Source: Patiria miniata
Lineage: Eukaryota > Echinodermata > Asteroidea > Valvatida > Asterinidae
Direction: 5' to 3'
DNA: 64,000 bases
Assembly: GCF_015706575.1 (NCBI RefSeq)
Contig: NW_024037063.1
Coordinates: 22,692,927 to 22,756,926 of the forward strand
The notes beneath the pieces were generated by a model that saw only the letters and a program-made list of their open reading frames with translations, had not been told where the DNA came from and did not search any database. Every line of letters begins with the position of its first letter. Position 1 is the first letter of the stretch. This document shows positions 34,520-47,000 of this stretch, in pieces. The translations under genes were made by a program, and so were the position numbers.

Positions 34520-34935
34520 CTTATTATTTTTTTTGGCCTAACCCATTATTTTTTAATTACCTTTTCTTATATGCACCCTGTATAAATATTAAATATTGTA
34601 ATACATTATAATTAAACAAAACAATGGATAATATAAACCTTCACATCAGGATCGATTCATGTAGCAGATATAAATAACAGCAGGAAATTTGGTGACCTAA
34701 ATACATGAATAAATATATATTTCCACTGAGTAATTTTACACTGAAAGACTTGTGTTAAAGTCGTCCACGTTTTGAGAAAATTTTTATTATGCCAACTTAG
34801 CAGAAGTTTGCAATAAATAATTACATTCAGGAATATTTTATCTCAGATCCCACAACCAAAGCTTTCACAAAACACTAAACTAGACAACGTGAAATCTGGC
34901 TCTCGGTGTCACTTATGCCAGTGGCTACTAGAGGC

Positions 34936-35024
34936 TTATGGCTGGCGTGGTACCCCATACCATGTCCCATGGGCTTCGCGCAGACTGAACGGGGGATCCT
35001 GACCACCTTCATCTGTGATATCAA
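34936..35024 (-). CDS. Duplicate terminal coding exon of the heme peroxidase gene (copy 1)
   Basis: Identical layout to 37,933-38,021: acceptor TTTTCAG, phase-compatible start, 28 codons plus a part codon, TAA stop. Compared with copy 2 the coding part differs at two positions that I can see (CGC/CGT for Arg, TAT/TAC for Tyr), both synonymous, so the predicted tail is the same. A possible poly(A) signal on the minus strand lies at 34,783-34,788. It could serve as an alternative terminal exon or be an unused copy. Confidence 0.6.
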
Positions 35025-37201
35025 CTGAAAAGAAAGTGACAAGAGTATATAATTATCCTTGGAACAGACTTGATTGAAAATGCGTAGTAGATGCCTTAAA
35101 GTCCTAAAACACATTCTATGTTTTTTTTTCCTGCCAGACGTGCCTTCAATAATCAGGCCAAAAACGATTGGCGCAAATAAGCCCATTTTCCCCGAAAATT
35201 TCTTTATTTTGGTCTTGATAGCTGAAATAATCAGATAAGGCATCTTGAAATATGTTTATCTTGCATCAAAAGGTGTTTATAAGTTGTTTTCTGATAAGTC
35301 AATTTTTGACCAAGAAAATTTAATCAAAAATGTGAGGCTAAACCCCTCGTCATTTTCTTCAATTGATAAATCTGTTTCAAATTGCAGGAAAACCTTGAAG
35401 AAAAAGAGTACACAGGGTGCTCAAAACCCATTTTGAAAAAATAATGATACAAAATTTATCCCTTTGGTTGATTGAAAAAACCTCACAAGATAGTAAGCAT
35501 CGAAAGTGAACATCATATTGACACAAAAACTTTCTTAAAATAAACCCAAAGAAACGGGTGAACCAAATGGCGTATAACCCAGATTACAGATTGAAAGACG
35601 CACATGGTCCCTGGTTCCCTATAATCGCTGTGGTTTCGGAACCTTTTGGGCGTCGCGAACCAGTTATGTTAATTCTTCAGCGCCATATATCACTGACAAT
35701 CATGCCTTCCGCGCGAAGTGATTCCCATAAACATTGTATATGATTTCGTATGTATGTTGGCGCGAACCAGTTATTTTAAATTTGCATAGTTCCATATCAC
35801 AGTAATCCTCCGCAAATCGATTTGCATAAAATGTAGACCTGCAAGAGACTTATTATGGGGAACTGATTTCGATGAATTTTGACCACCAAACAATTCTCCA
35901 AAATTTCCAGTTTTTGGGGTGAAAAGAAATCGAATATTATCTTGTTTACACTATAAATGCAAGATACCTTGCAGGCTTTTAATACCTGGGAAACATCGGA
36001 CTTTTCCCAATTTTCAATAAATGCAAGGTTCATCGGTCAAACGTTATATATTTTTTTTTTTTACTTTTGCCCAATTTAAGTTTAAAAAATATCACCAGTC
36101 CGTTATGATTCATTCAGTTATTCCCATGATTTGAATTTATTTCTTATATGCTTTTGAATTTTTAAGTAAAGATATGTAATAGCCTGAATTAATTACTCGA
36201 CATGAAGTTTGCTGAATTAAAGATGAAAATTCCAAGATGTCCTGAAAATTTTTTTTATGAGTTTGCAGGATGTATGATCCTAAGACAACAGTATTTGAAA
36301 GTTATATTAAAAACTTAAAAGTGGTTTCATTTAAACAATATTTGAAAGTTATATTAAACACTCTAAAAGTGGTTCCATTTAAATTGGAGGGGGGTTCACA
36401 AGCTTTTCATAAATATCTTATTTTCATCTCTGAAGTGGTCATAAAGAAGGCTTCAAAAAATACAATTAAAGAAATAAATGGAATACAGTTATTCCGAGCA
36501 GATCTGAGGGCAGGAGTTTTGATATGAAGGTGGAGGGGTGAAGGGGGAGGGGTGAAGGGGGAGGGGGGGGGTGAGGGTGAGTGAAGGCGTGACTGGGGGC
36601 GTGGCTGGGGCTTTCCCCAGACAATGTTGTAAAGGTTGAAATCTATGTTGCTTTCTCCAGCATTCCAAGGCAATTTGAGAATTTAAGGATTTTAGCATTC
36701 AATTGATGATTTGTGGCCCCATTTTACTAGTCCATGGGTTGAAATGGGGGGGGGGGGGTTCCCAACCCAACCTAAGGCAGGCCCGGGGCTGGTGGGTCCG
36801 GGCCCCACTTTGCGAGCAATTTCCCCCCCCCCCCCCCAACAAAAGACATACATGTAATTTTGTATGGTAGTGGGCCCCATGGTTGGTACTATGCCCCCCC
36901 CCCCAATACTCAGGGCTGGCGACAGTGCATTCCAAAACCATTATGGTTTACCATTGTATGTATATGAAACACAGTCATTTCAAAGCAGAGTTTGAACAGT
37001 TTGACCTCACCATCAACTCAGACAACTTGGAAAAAGCGGTTTTGGCGTTATATTTGATATACAGTAACTGGCAGTCAGTCATTAGAGACTACGCAGATGT
37101 AAAAGTATCAAAGGAAAGAAAATTTACTTCACTTTAAAATGGTTCCACTTTGACAGTGCAAGTTCACTATCTTCACATACTAAGGCCCCCCAAAAAAATA
37201 T

Positions 37202-37516
37202 TCGGTCTCTGGTCAGACCAAAGTTCCGGAATTGACGCGGGGACGCGGCTTTTTTTTTCTTTCTTCAAGCTTGGATTGTACAGACAATTAAGGTGGGGTA
37301 CTATTTTGCTACTTGGTGTCCTCATGTACATTGGTGTCCTCCATTATTTGCCTTGGTGCTCCCGATCATTTGCCTTGGTGCAATTTCCCATTCCTTGGTG
37401 CTCTTTGGTAAACAAAATTGAGGAGGTGCGGCTGTTGGAGCTACCGCGGAACATTTTGGAAAAAAAAAGATTGACACGCATGATTAAAATCGACGCACGC
37501 GCTGACCAGAGACCGA
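37202..37516. mobile_element. TIR element in duplication copy 2
   Basis: The second copy of the 34,205-34,519 element, carried by the 3-kb duplication rather than inserted independently. Confidence 0.6.
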
Positions 37517-37932
37517 CTTATTATTTTTTTTGGCCTAACCCATTATTTTTTAATTACCTTTTCTTATATGCACCCTGTATAAATATTAAATATTGTAATA
37601 CATTATAATTAAACAAAACAATGGATAATATAAACCTTCACATCAGGATCGATTCATGTAGCAGATATAAATAACAGCAGGAAATTTGGTGACCTAAATA
37701 CATGAATAAATATATATTTCCACTGAGTAATTTTACACTGAAAGACTTGTGTTAAAGTCGTCCACGTTTTGAGAAAATTTTTATTATGCCAACTTAGCAG
37801 AAGTTTGCAATAAATAATTACATTCAGGAATATTTTATCTCAGATCCCACAACCAAAGCTTTCACAAAACACTAAACTAGACAACATGAAATCTGGCTTT
37901 CGGTGTCACTTATGCCAGTGGCTACTAGAGGC

Positions 37933-38021
37933 TTATGGCTGGCGTGGTACCCCGTACCATGTCCCATGGGCTTCACGCAGACTGAACGGGGGATCCTGAC
38001 CACCTTCATCTGTGATATCAA
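37933..38021 (-). CDS. Heme peroxidase terminal coding exon 15 (copy 2)
   Basis: Residues 740-768: [19 protein letters not shown], then TWYGVPRQP and TAA. Acceptor CTCTTCAG. The nearer of two nearly identical terminal exons. A possible poly(A) signal lies on the minus strand at 37,780-37,785, about 150 bases after the stop. Confidence 0.75.
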
Positions 38022-41000
38022 CTGAAGAGAAAGTGACCAGAGTATATAATTATCCTTGGAACAGATTTGATTGAAAATGCGTAGTAGATGCCTTTAAGTC
38101 CTAAAACACATTCTATGTTTTTTTTTTCTGCCAGACGTGCCTTCAATAATCAGGCCAAAAATGATTGGCGCAAATAAGCCCATTTTCCCCGGATATTTCT
38201 TTATTTTGGTCTTAAAAGCTGAAATAATCAGATAAGGCATCTTGAAATATGTTTATCTTGCATCAAAAGGTGTTTATAAATTGTTTTCTGAAAAGTTAAT
38301 TTTTGACCAAGAAAATTTAATCAAAAATGTGAGGCTAACCCCCTCGTTATTTTCTTCAATTAAATCTGTTTCAAATTGCAGGAAAACCTTAAAGAAAGAG
38401 AGTACACAGGGTGCTGAAAACCCATTTTGAAAAAATGATGATACAAAATGTATCCCTTTGGTTGATTGAAAAAAACCTCATAAAATAGTAATCATCGAAA
38501 GTGACACAAAAACTTTCTTAAAATAAACCCAAAGAAACGGGTGAACCAAATGGCGTATAACCCAAATTACAGATTGAAAACACGGAAGAGTTTGTTTGGA
38601 TTCGAACCTCGAACCTCTGCACTGCATGACAACAGAAAGAGGTCATGACTTACCATATCCCTCTTTCCAGGGTGCGAGGGAAGGTAGCGGGATATTCTCA
38701 GTGTCACTGCAAGGCAAACGGCCGTTAAAGAAACCAGGCATTTCTCCATTAGCATCAGGAAAGTCGTTCTCTCGGCTGTACTTGTAAAAGGAACTAGTGC
38801 TGCCAAAACAGAAATAGCAAGATACATCAACAACTTTTATCAACAGACAACTTTTTTTGCGAGGGGGGGGGGGCCAATAGTCAGTGGTCTCGGGACTCAG
38901 TGGATGGCCCTGTGTGACCACTAACAACATCCAGTTTCTTTCAAGAGCCCAGTGGACGGTACACATCATGTGGGCGTACTGGTTCGCAACTTATTTCAGT
39001 GATTTCATCTATTAATAAAAAGTGAATCACACTTTCGTTTACATAAAGCTTTGAGTTTACAAGTTTCTGTCTTTGTTTCCCGTGTAAAATATTCAAATTA
39101 ATTAGCCCCAATTTGAACATACAGTCCAATTCAAGGGCAGATCCAGGGGGGGCCCAACGGGGGCCCTTAAGCGGGCCCCGAACCCAACTCCGCAATTTTT
39201 TGGACCCCCCAAAAATGTGTTCTGGATCCACCCTTGTCCAATGTGATTATTCATTACTTACGAACTTGCCGGTACTGTACCAAGGTCTGGTTCCCTGAAG
39301 ACATATGGCTGGATGGTTGGCAGACTGTTCAGATTGTCACAGAATAGTCGGGCCATAGTTGCCTTCTTAATTTCATTCAGTTGAGCTGTATGGACAAGAA
39401 CCACTATTATTATTCCAAGAGACTCCATTTTGAATTTAATCTGTTTTTGCGACTGACTTTTTTACATAAAACTCAATGAAGGTAACTGGACTAAAAAATA
39501 TATTAAAATGTAGATAAATAAATGTCATTGTTTTACCTAACCGTAGATTTACAATCATGATTTTCTTACCTTTAGTGAAGGCTTGATCGCCGAGACCGTT
39601 CTCATACCAGAAGCGATCACCAAATTTGAGAGCATGGAACTGTCTGCCCAGCAGGCAGGCTAAGGTGGGTCCTATCAGCTGCCCGGGGAGTGTCTCTTCA
39701 CCGATGAGGGCCGGAAACAGATCAATGTCATCAACGTCACTAAAAGGGTACAAAAGAGTTATACGTACTTACAGCAGAAGCTGAAATGCAAAAGACTCAG
39801 CTACATAGGGCGACCCATGTCTCACCACAGAGCACAGCCAGATTGAAAGTGTTGATTTTTGCAGAGGGAGGACAACAGGAGAGCCCGGAGAAAAACCCTT
39901 ATGGCACATGCGAGATTCAAAGAACTACTCTATGCTCACATGTGACCCGAGCCAGGAATCGAACCCAGGCCACAGCGGTGACAGGCACCCACCACACACA
40001 AGTTAGACAACTGAAAGTCAACCAGTCTATCTCACGTCAAATCACACGCTTTTTAAATAGCATAACAAAGGCTCCCTTTGGTAGGGTTCACTGTTGTTTG
40101 ACCTCACTTGTGATGATTGAATTACGTCTGACAACTCAGAATCTTCACTTTTGATTTCTTGGACAACCAAATTTTCACTTTTGATTTCTTAGACAAACAA
40201 CAAAAGCACAGACACACAAAAAGACAGACAGACCAAGTAAGCGTCCACTCACTCGTAAGCATCTCTGAATTTCTGGATGGTAGCATCAGTCATGTGATCC
40301 TTCAGATCATCAAAGCTGGCAGCTCTAGGTAGATCACATTCCACACGCCAGTCATTGTATGATGCTATGCCGTGATCTCGACCTCGCTGGATGTTCAATG
40401 CTGCTAGATCTAGACCCTCTCTGTTTGACCAATGAAAAGTGAAGTTTTAACAGTGATTCCCCAAATTAGAATTGCTTTGAAGTCATAAAGTAATGTTTAC
40501 TATTTTTTTCATCAAATTTACCCTCCTGCCGGATCAGCAAACATGTGTTTAGTCAGATGCTGGGTCATAATGAGGTCCACTTTGGGCATTCTCTGGGCCA
40601 CCATGCCCCGGATGAAGGCGTCCAGTCCTTCTTGGCCGGGAGACGTGTCCATGTGAGTCGCGTTGAAGAAACACTCACTCAGAGAAACATGCTCCATCTT
40701 AAAGAAAAACATAACAGACAAAAGTGAAACACTTTTAAATATTATGGAATGTTAAAGAAATACCTCTGACGTTGAGAAAACTCAAGGGGCATCACAACTC
40801 ATGTTACGTCATAGTGGCTATCCTCAATCCTAGAAAATCCTCCACGTTGCAGGAACCCATATGGCACACTCTCTGTACCTACCAAGTTTCAAGGGGCATC
40901 AAGCCCCATGTAAAGTAATAATTGCATTTCCTTTTAGGCAATTCCAGCGTCAAGGACATTACTAAGAACTCAGTGAATAAACCTGAAAATTTATTTTTCA

Positions 41001-44000
41001 AATCTTATACATCCATCATCTAATAATGGTCAAGGAGATTACAGACTAGGAGTTTTGGATCATTTCTCTGAATCATTAATTAGATATCATGGTTAACTGG
41101 CTCTGTCACAGACATTACTTTTTATGTAATGTTTGTGATGCTGAAACTGTTGGTTTGCATTCTACTCACCATACTGTGATCCTGGTCTAGTTTCAGCAGT
41201 GTTGTAGGCACCTGGCTGTGTCCGATACGGTAGGCAGCCGCTGAGAAAACGTTGGTTGCGCCAGGGTTGAGGTAAGGGTCATATCCGTACATGAAGGTGT
41301 CCGAATGCACGCGTAGACCATGCTTAGCCATCTAAGACGATTATCAAGGAAATCATGGGATTTCGTCAAGGACTGGTATTTTAGGAAACAAGACAAGGCA
41401 ACCTAGTAAAAGCTGGTCCAAAAACTCACAAAATTCTATTCGATTGATTCAGAGTGACTATTCACTGAAGTCTTGTCATGGATCTGGTCTACACAATGTT
41501 CTGGATTTTAACCCATTCACTGGCGTGAAGTGGTAATCCTATATGATAGCACTGCCCAGCTCACAAGTGTCAGTCAGTCACTCATAGTCAGTCAGTCTTT
41601 TGAGTGAGTCAGTCAGTCAGAGAGAAACATGCAACCGCTCTAGGCCCTCTGGGTCCAGCAATAATACAATTTATGATTTATTAATGCCTCATTTCTGTTG
41701 CACCAAATTTCTCTACCAATTAACTCACATTGTAGGATCCCATAAGCGGAGGCAGGTACTCATTATACACCACATGTTGCCACATGGCGTTGCAGATTTT
41801 CCTGGCTTCGTTGTAGTATGTCTCATCATCCCAGTCTGGGTTCAGCTCAGCCAGTTTCTCAGCGATGCGGTTGTGTTGTCGGAGCAGGACTGTGTGGATG
41901 CTGGTCAGGCCTGGCTGCTCGGCGGCACGTTTGTCGCCCGCACGGCCGCACTTCAGCTGCGAAGGGAATAAGGTGGTCGTGGCTCAAGACTGGTTTTGGA
42001 TATTGTTGCCCTAGCAGCCATATATCCCTGAAATCCATGGCCAATCCGGTGCGCTACCGACAAGATGAATCTAAAATAGCCTTGGGAACGTTGGCGCCCT
42101 GACCCAAGAAAACCTACACATGAGTTATGCTCAATTTTTTTTGTGGGGGGGGGGGGGGGTTCCAAGTGCCAAAGTTTCTAAGACTACATTTTTTTTTCAT
42201 CTTGGTGATAAGGCACACTACTTATCATGCTTGTCAGGAACTGGTTGTATTAGACATTTTGGAGTTTTTATCTTCATTTTCGAAATGTTCTCAATCAGAA
42301 GTTATTTAGTGATTAGAAATTCAATTAGCATTAAAAAATGAATCCACTGAATATAGTCCTATACTACCTCTGGGTTGGCGAAGACGCAGTCTGTATGTTC
42401 CTCATCATTTGGAAGGAGTTGTTTACCCACATCATTGTTAGGGTCGTCCATGGCTAACAATAAACCTTTCCCTGCATGAAAAAGCCGACAACATTGTGAA
42501 ATGCACATAAAATACTTTGCAAAACATTCAATAAACCAATCACTGTCAATTCCAGCACGAATGCCCACTCTTGTTTGGTTATGTTGGGTAGAAAATTTAA
42601 ATCTGCCAAAAAAAGTAAAGTCTTTCACAAGCCAATATGCAAGCATCATGCCTAGCTGTGTTTACCTCCAGTTTTCTTGGCATGAAATGACTGAGAACAT
42701 TTCTACTTTCCTGGATGGGATGCCAGTCCATCGCAGGTTACTCCCAAGCTAATGCCGGTACCCATTTATGCTCCTGCGTGCAGAGAGGCAAGTGAGGATG
42801 AATTGGCTTGCTCAAGGACACAATATATGGCCAGCAGCTGGATTGGAACCCCTGACACTCTGATCACGAGTCACCAACCCTAACCACCAGGCCCCATTCC
42901 TCCACTACCAATACCCACCTTTGACTACATCCCGCATGTGCATCGCCTCCTCAAACGTGGAGCCGTAAACTTGGGACAAATCGATGAACGACGTGATCTG
43001 ATTGACCTGTTGGCGCGGGACCGTGTTGCAGTCTGCATCGGGGATCGCGACGGAACGGGCAAACCGCAGGCAAGGCTGACGGAAGAATGGATCGTCCTCC
43101 GGTATGGGGATCGGGAGGCACTGGGGTGTAGTCTCGCAGGAACAGTTCACTAAAAGAACGAAGCAAAATTTGTTTCAAAATCAAGTCATAATTCAATACA
43201 GTTAGTCAAGAAAAATGAAAGCCAAATGACGGGACTAAATTGTGAATGAAGTTTTGCCTGTAGCACTTTCAAAATCTAGGATATGAAAGCCCAGTCATTA
43301 AATCTTTTTTAATACAAGAATCATTCAGATCACTGATGTACTTTTCAAGTTACGGCATTTTGAACACAAATATGGTTTTAAAGCTCATTCCACACATCAC
43401 AGAAAAAGTTAGTGTTCTTTCAGCAACACAGAAAAAATGTCATAGGGATGCATGTGAATTGGTTTCGTTTTGCTGCAACACTGAATTTTTTTGTGATCAA
43501 CGGAATGAACTTTAAAAGGTAGATCAACTTCATGACCCCCCAAAAATCTACTGTTCCTTAATGGTGCCCACACAAAGCCACTTTTTCCAAAACATGACTT
43601 GTACCTTTTTCCAAGGCTGCATGGTCTATATCATGATCCAGGAACTGCCCAAAGTGCATTGCAATAGTTGTCCATGGTAAGTCCTCCACATCATCGTTCT
43701 CCTCAATCAGCTTCCTGCTGACGTCACGTGCACCTGGGAGTGGCTCGCCCGACTTGGCAAGCCTGGGATTGGCTGAATCTGTCCATATGCAAATGAAGAA
43801 TGTTTATGACAACCCCATTCAAACAGAGATAGGCTCAATCTGTTTTTATGCAAATGAGAAAAGTTTATGACAATCCCCTTCAAGCAGAGATTGGCAGAAT
43901 CTGTCCACATGCAAATGAGAAATGTTAATGACACTCCCCTTCAAGCCTGGGATTGGCTGAATCTGTCCACATGCAAATGAGAAATGTTAATGAGACTCCC

Positions 44001-47000
44001 CTTCAAGCCTGGGATTGGCTGAATCTGTCCATATGGAAATGCAGAATGTTTATGACAATCCCACTCAAGCAGATGTGAGGGGGGCCTTCTAGCGCGGGGA
44101 CTTCAGGGAAGGGGGGCTCTGGTCTGGTTCTGGAGTAAGGGAAGAGGGGGGCACGCAGGTTCTTTGTTGGAGTGAGTGCTCACACCGAAACTGGATCTCC
44201 CTTGCTCTGATTGTTTATTCAAACTGAATCGGCCCAGGTGGGGCCACCTGTAAAGATCGGGCAGGCACTCATAAGTTTCATTTCAAAATACAAACAATGT
44301 ACATGTGTAACTCATGAAATAATAAGCGTACATGTATTAGAAAGATGTACACACATTACCCAGTTAATTACCAAGAGTGAAAAGCCTATATGCAAGTATG
44401 GTGACCGCATCGAGCACCCAAGGATGGAATCACAAACAGACAGGCCGGCCCTGCGCACTGACTGACCAACACTCGCACACACTATCACACACCGCAAGCA
44501 CCCACATCCGTCCCTAAAATGCACAATATGATCACCAACTTACATGAACTTTCCAAAACTATATGACAGTGACAGTTGTAAGCATTTCTATAAACTGGTC
44601 TCCAGACAATTAAGTGCCCAATAATGCAATATAGGCCTACGTCCACATAAAATCACTCTTAAACCACAAACTACTGTAAGTTACATATCACAATACATGT
44701 ACTGCTCACGCACGCGCACTGCACATGGTCACACTGTGTGTGCCATCAGTGCAAACATGGGTTGCTAACCCTCATGCATTTGGTCACAGTGCTCCCTAAA
44801 TCTTACAGCAAAAATCTCTCCAAAAACTTCATTACATTCTCCAAAACTACCACCATATTAATCTATAATAATTTGCTGATACAATAAAGGGCACATAAGT
44901 AATAATCATCTGGATTTTTGGTGAAATAATTGCATTCAAAAATGACCTAAAAAAGTACAATACATTTACCTGTAAAGATCGGGCAGGCACTGCCTAGCCT
45001 AGGCCTTGCCGCGACCGCATGGTTTGGGAGCTGTGAATTAACAACGTGCAGTTCACGTCAAGTGAACAATCCACAAAAGTGATCTAAAGCCAAACCTATG
45101 ATGACAAATAATTTGATAATACACATTTCTAATCAAGATAAGCATAATTCTTCTTTAAAATCTAAACATAATGTTCATTTTCCTTGACTAAGAAATATTC
45201 ACAAAATACAAGTTCAAAATCACAGCTCCATAAATCAATACTATTTTTGGCTCCACTAGAAAAATCAATACTTTGTATAGCCTTGTCTCGAGTCACACTG
45301 AGTAGACTTCCCTCAAGTCACATGAATTAATAACAAAGTAAATGCAAGGTTTGTAGTGAATAAACAACCAGAGAAAGGGGTCTTTATAGAAGAACAAGAA
45401 ATATAATCAACACAACCATTACAACTCTTCCACGCCTAGTCATCATCGTCCTCGATGATGGGGATCTGAACAGAAGGGTCAGTAACCAAAGGCCAGAGAA
45501 CCTGGATCAAACAGTGGACCACTAAGCTCTCCTTGGGGATGCACAGCATCAATAATCGAACAAGAGAAAATGCGAAAACGCTTTCCAAAATACCAACAAA
45601 TTACTAAAAACGATCTGGCAACACTCCTCGTGTGCTCCGAACAGGATACCGCCTGGGCAGAGCTGCAGAAGTAGACCCATTCTGGGCAGTATCTACTGCT
45701 GAAGGTTCAGGACTCTCCTCTGGTACCACCTCTTCCTCCTCTTTAACCTGTGGTTGGGGTCGATCAGACTCATCGGAGGAAGGAGCATTTTCCACACCGA
45801 TTGGCAGCTGACCTGGCTTGATGGTAGTAGCACGGGGACGGAGCATATAGGCCCTGGGGCAGGACGAAGAGTCGGTCTCAGAATCACTTGCCCTGTCTGA
45901 TGACGACTCAACAGGTCGGTTTTCAGGGAGCCAAGGACAGTGTTTGAGCGCTGTTCTGTGTACCACTCTTTCTTGACCAAGGTGGCTCCGCACCACATAC
46001 ACTGGGCGATCTGGGAATGGCCGTTTGATTACCAGGTGTGGTTCGTCGAGCCAATGATCTGCAATCTTGGATCGGCCTCTGAGTCCATGTTGGCGCACCA
46101 GAACATAATGGCCCACTTCGAGTGGTTTCTCAAAACTGTGGCGAGCTTGTCGGGCCTGTCGAGCTGCCGCTGCAAGTTCAGTGTTGCGACTTGCAATTCT
46201 CCGAGCTTCCTTTAGGACCTTCTGGTGTCTTGAGACATAAGATCCAAGGGTTCTACCACTCTTGGGGGAGGCTTCCACGCCTAAGACCAAGCCATGTGGA
46301 AAACGGCCATTTCTACCGAACATCAAGAAAAATGGCTCCACCCCTGTAGTGGAATTCTTAGAATTGTTGTAGGCATATACGAGCGCAGGCAGATACTCTG
46401 GCCACTTTTTCTTCTTCTTCTCAGGCAGGGCAGCAAGCATGTTGTGTAAGGTTCTGTTGAACCTCTCACACTGTCCATTTCCGGCAGGGTGGTACGGGGT
46501 AGTGTGACTCCGTTGAATACCATACAAATTACAAAGCTCACGGACGACGTTGGACTCAAAGTTCCTGCCCTGGTCTGAGTGGAGGCGGAGGGGACAGCCA
46601 AAAGGAAGAAATACATGTTGTACCAGAGCTCGTGCAACAGAGGGGGCCCGCTGGTCCTTTGTTGGTATGGCCCACACATACTTTGTGTGGACATCAGTCA
46701 CGACAAGTACATTCTCGAAACCACCATCCAATGCCTCAAGGGTTGTAAAATCCATGGCAACAACCTCCATCGGGGCCGATGCAGATAGGGTGGCGAATGG
46801 GGGTCTTGTCTGACGTACAGGGGGTTTGCTTACAGCGCAACGCCGACACTTGGAACACCATTCTTTCACGGCCTTATACATGTTGTGCCAATGGAATCTT
46901 GTCCAGAGAAGGTGAAATGTGCGCTTTGACCCAAAGTGGCCAGACTCATCGTGGAACCTGCGGAGGGCTTCATCACGAAGACTGGTAGGAAGCAGCAGCT

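Larger units (their letters stand above)
32601..38579. repeat. 2,997-bp direct tandem duplication
   Basis: Copy 1 is 32,601-35,597 and copy 2 is 35,598-38,579. Landmarks keep a 2,995-2,997-bp offset throughout. The first 2.3 kb differ almost only in homopolymer lengths. The last 0.7 kb (34,888-35,597 against 37,885-38,579) shows clearly more substitutions and small indels. Both copies contain a TIR element, G-rich fragments and the terminal peroxidase exon. It may be a real duplication with partial gene conversion, or an assembly of two haplotypes in tandem. Confidence 0.92.

Noticed and set aside
34153-34611. 152-codon frame, identical at 37,150-37,608
   Set aside because: It crosses the boundaries of a TIR element. 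Its identity between the copies reflects the recent 3-kb duplication, not selection, and no family is recognised.
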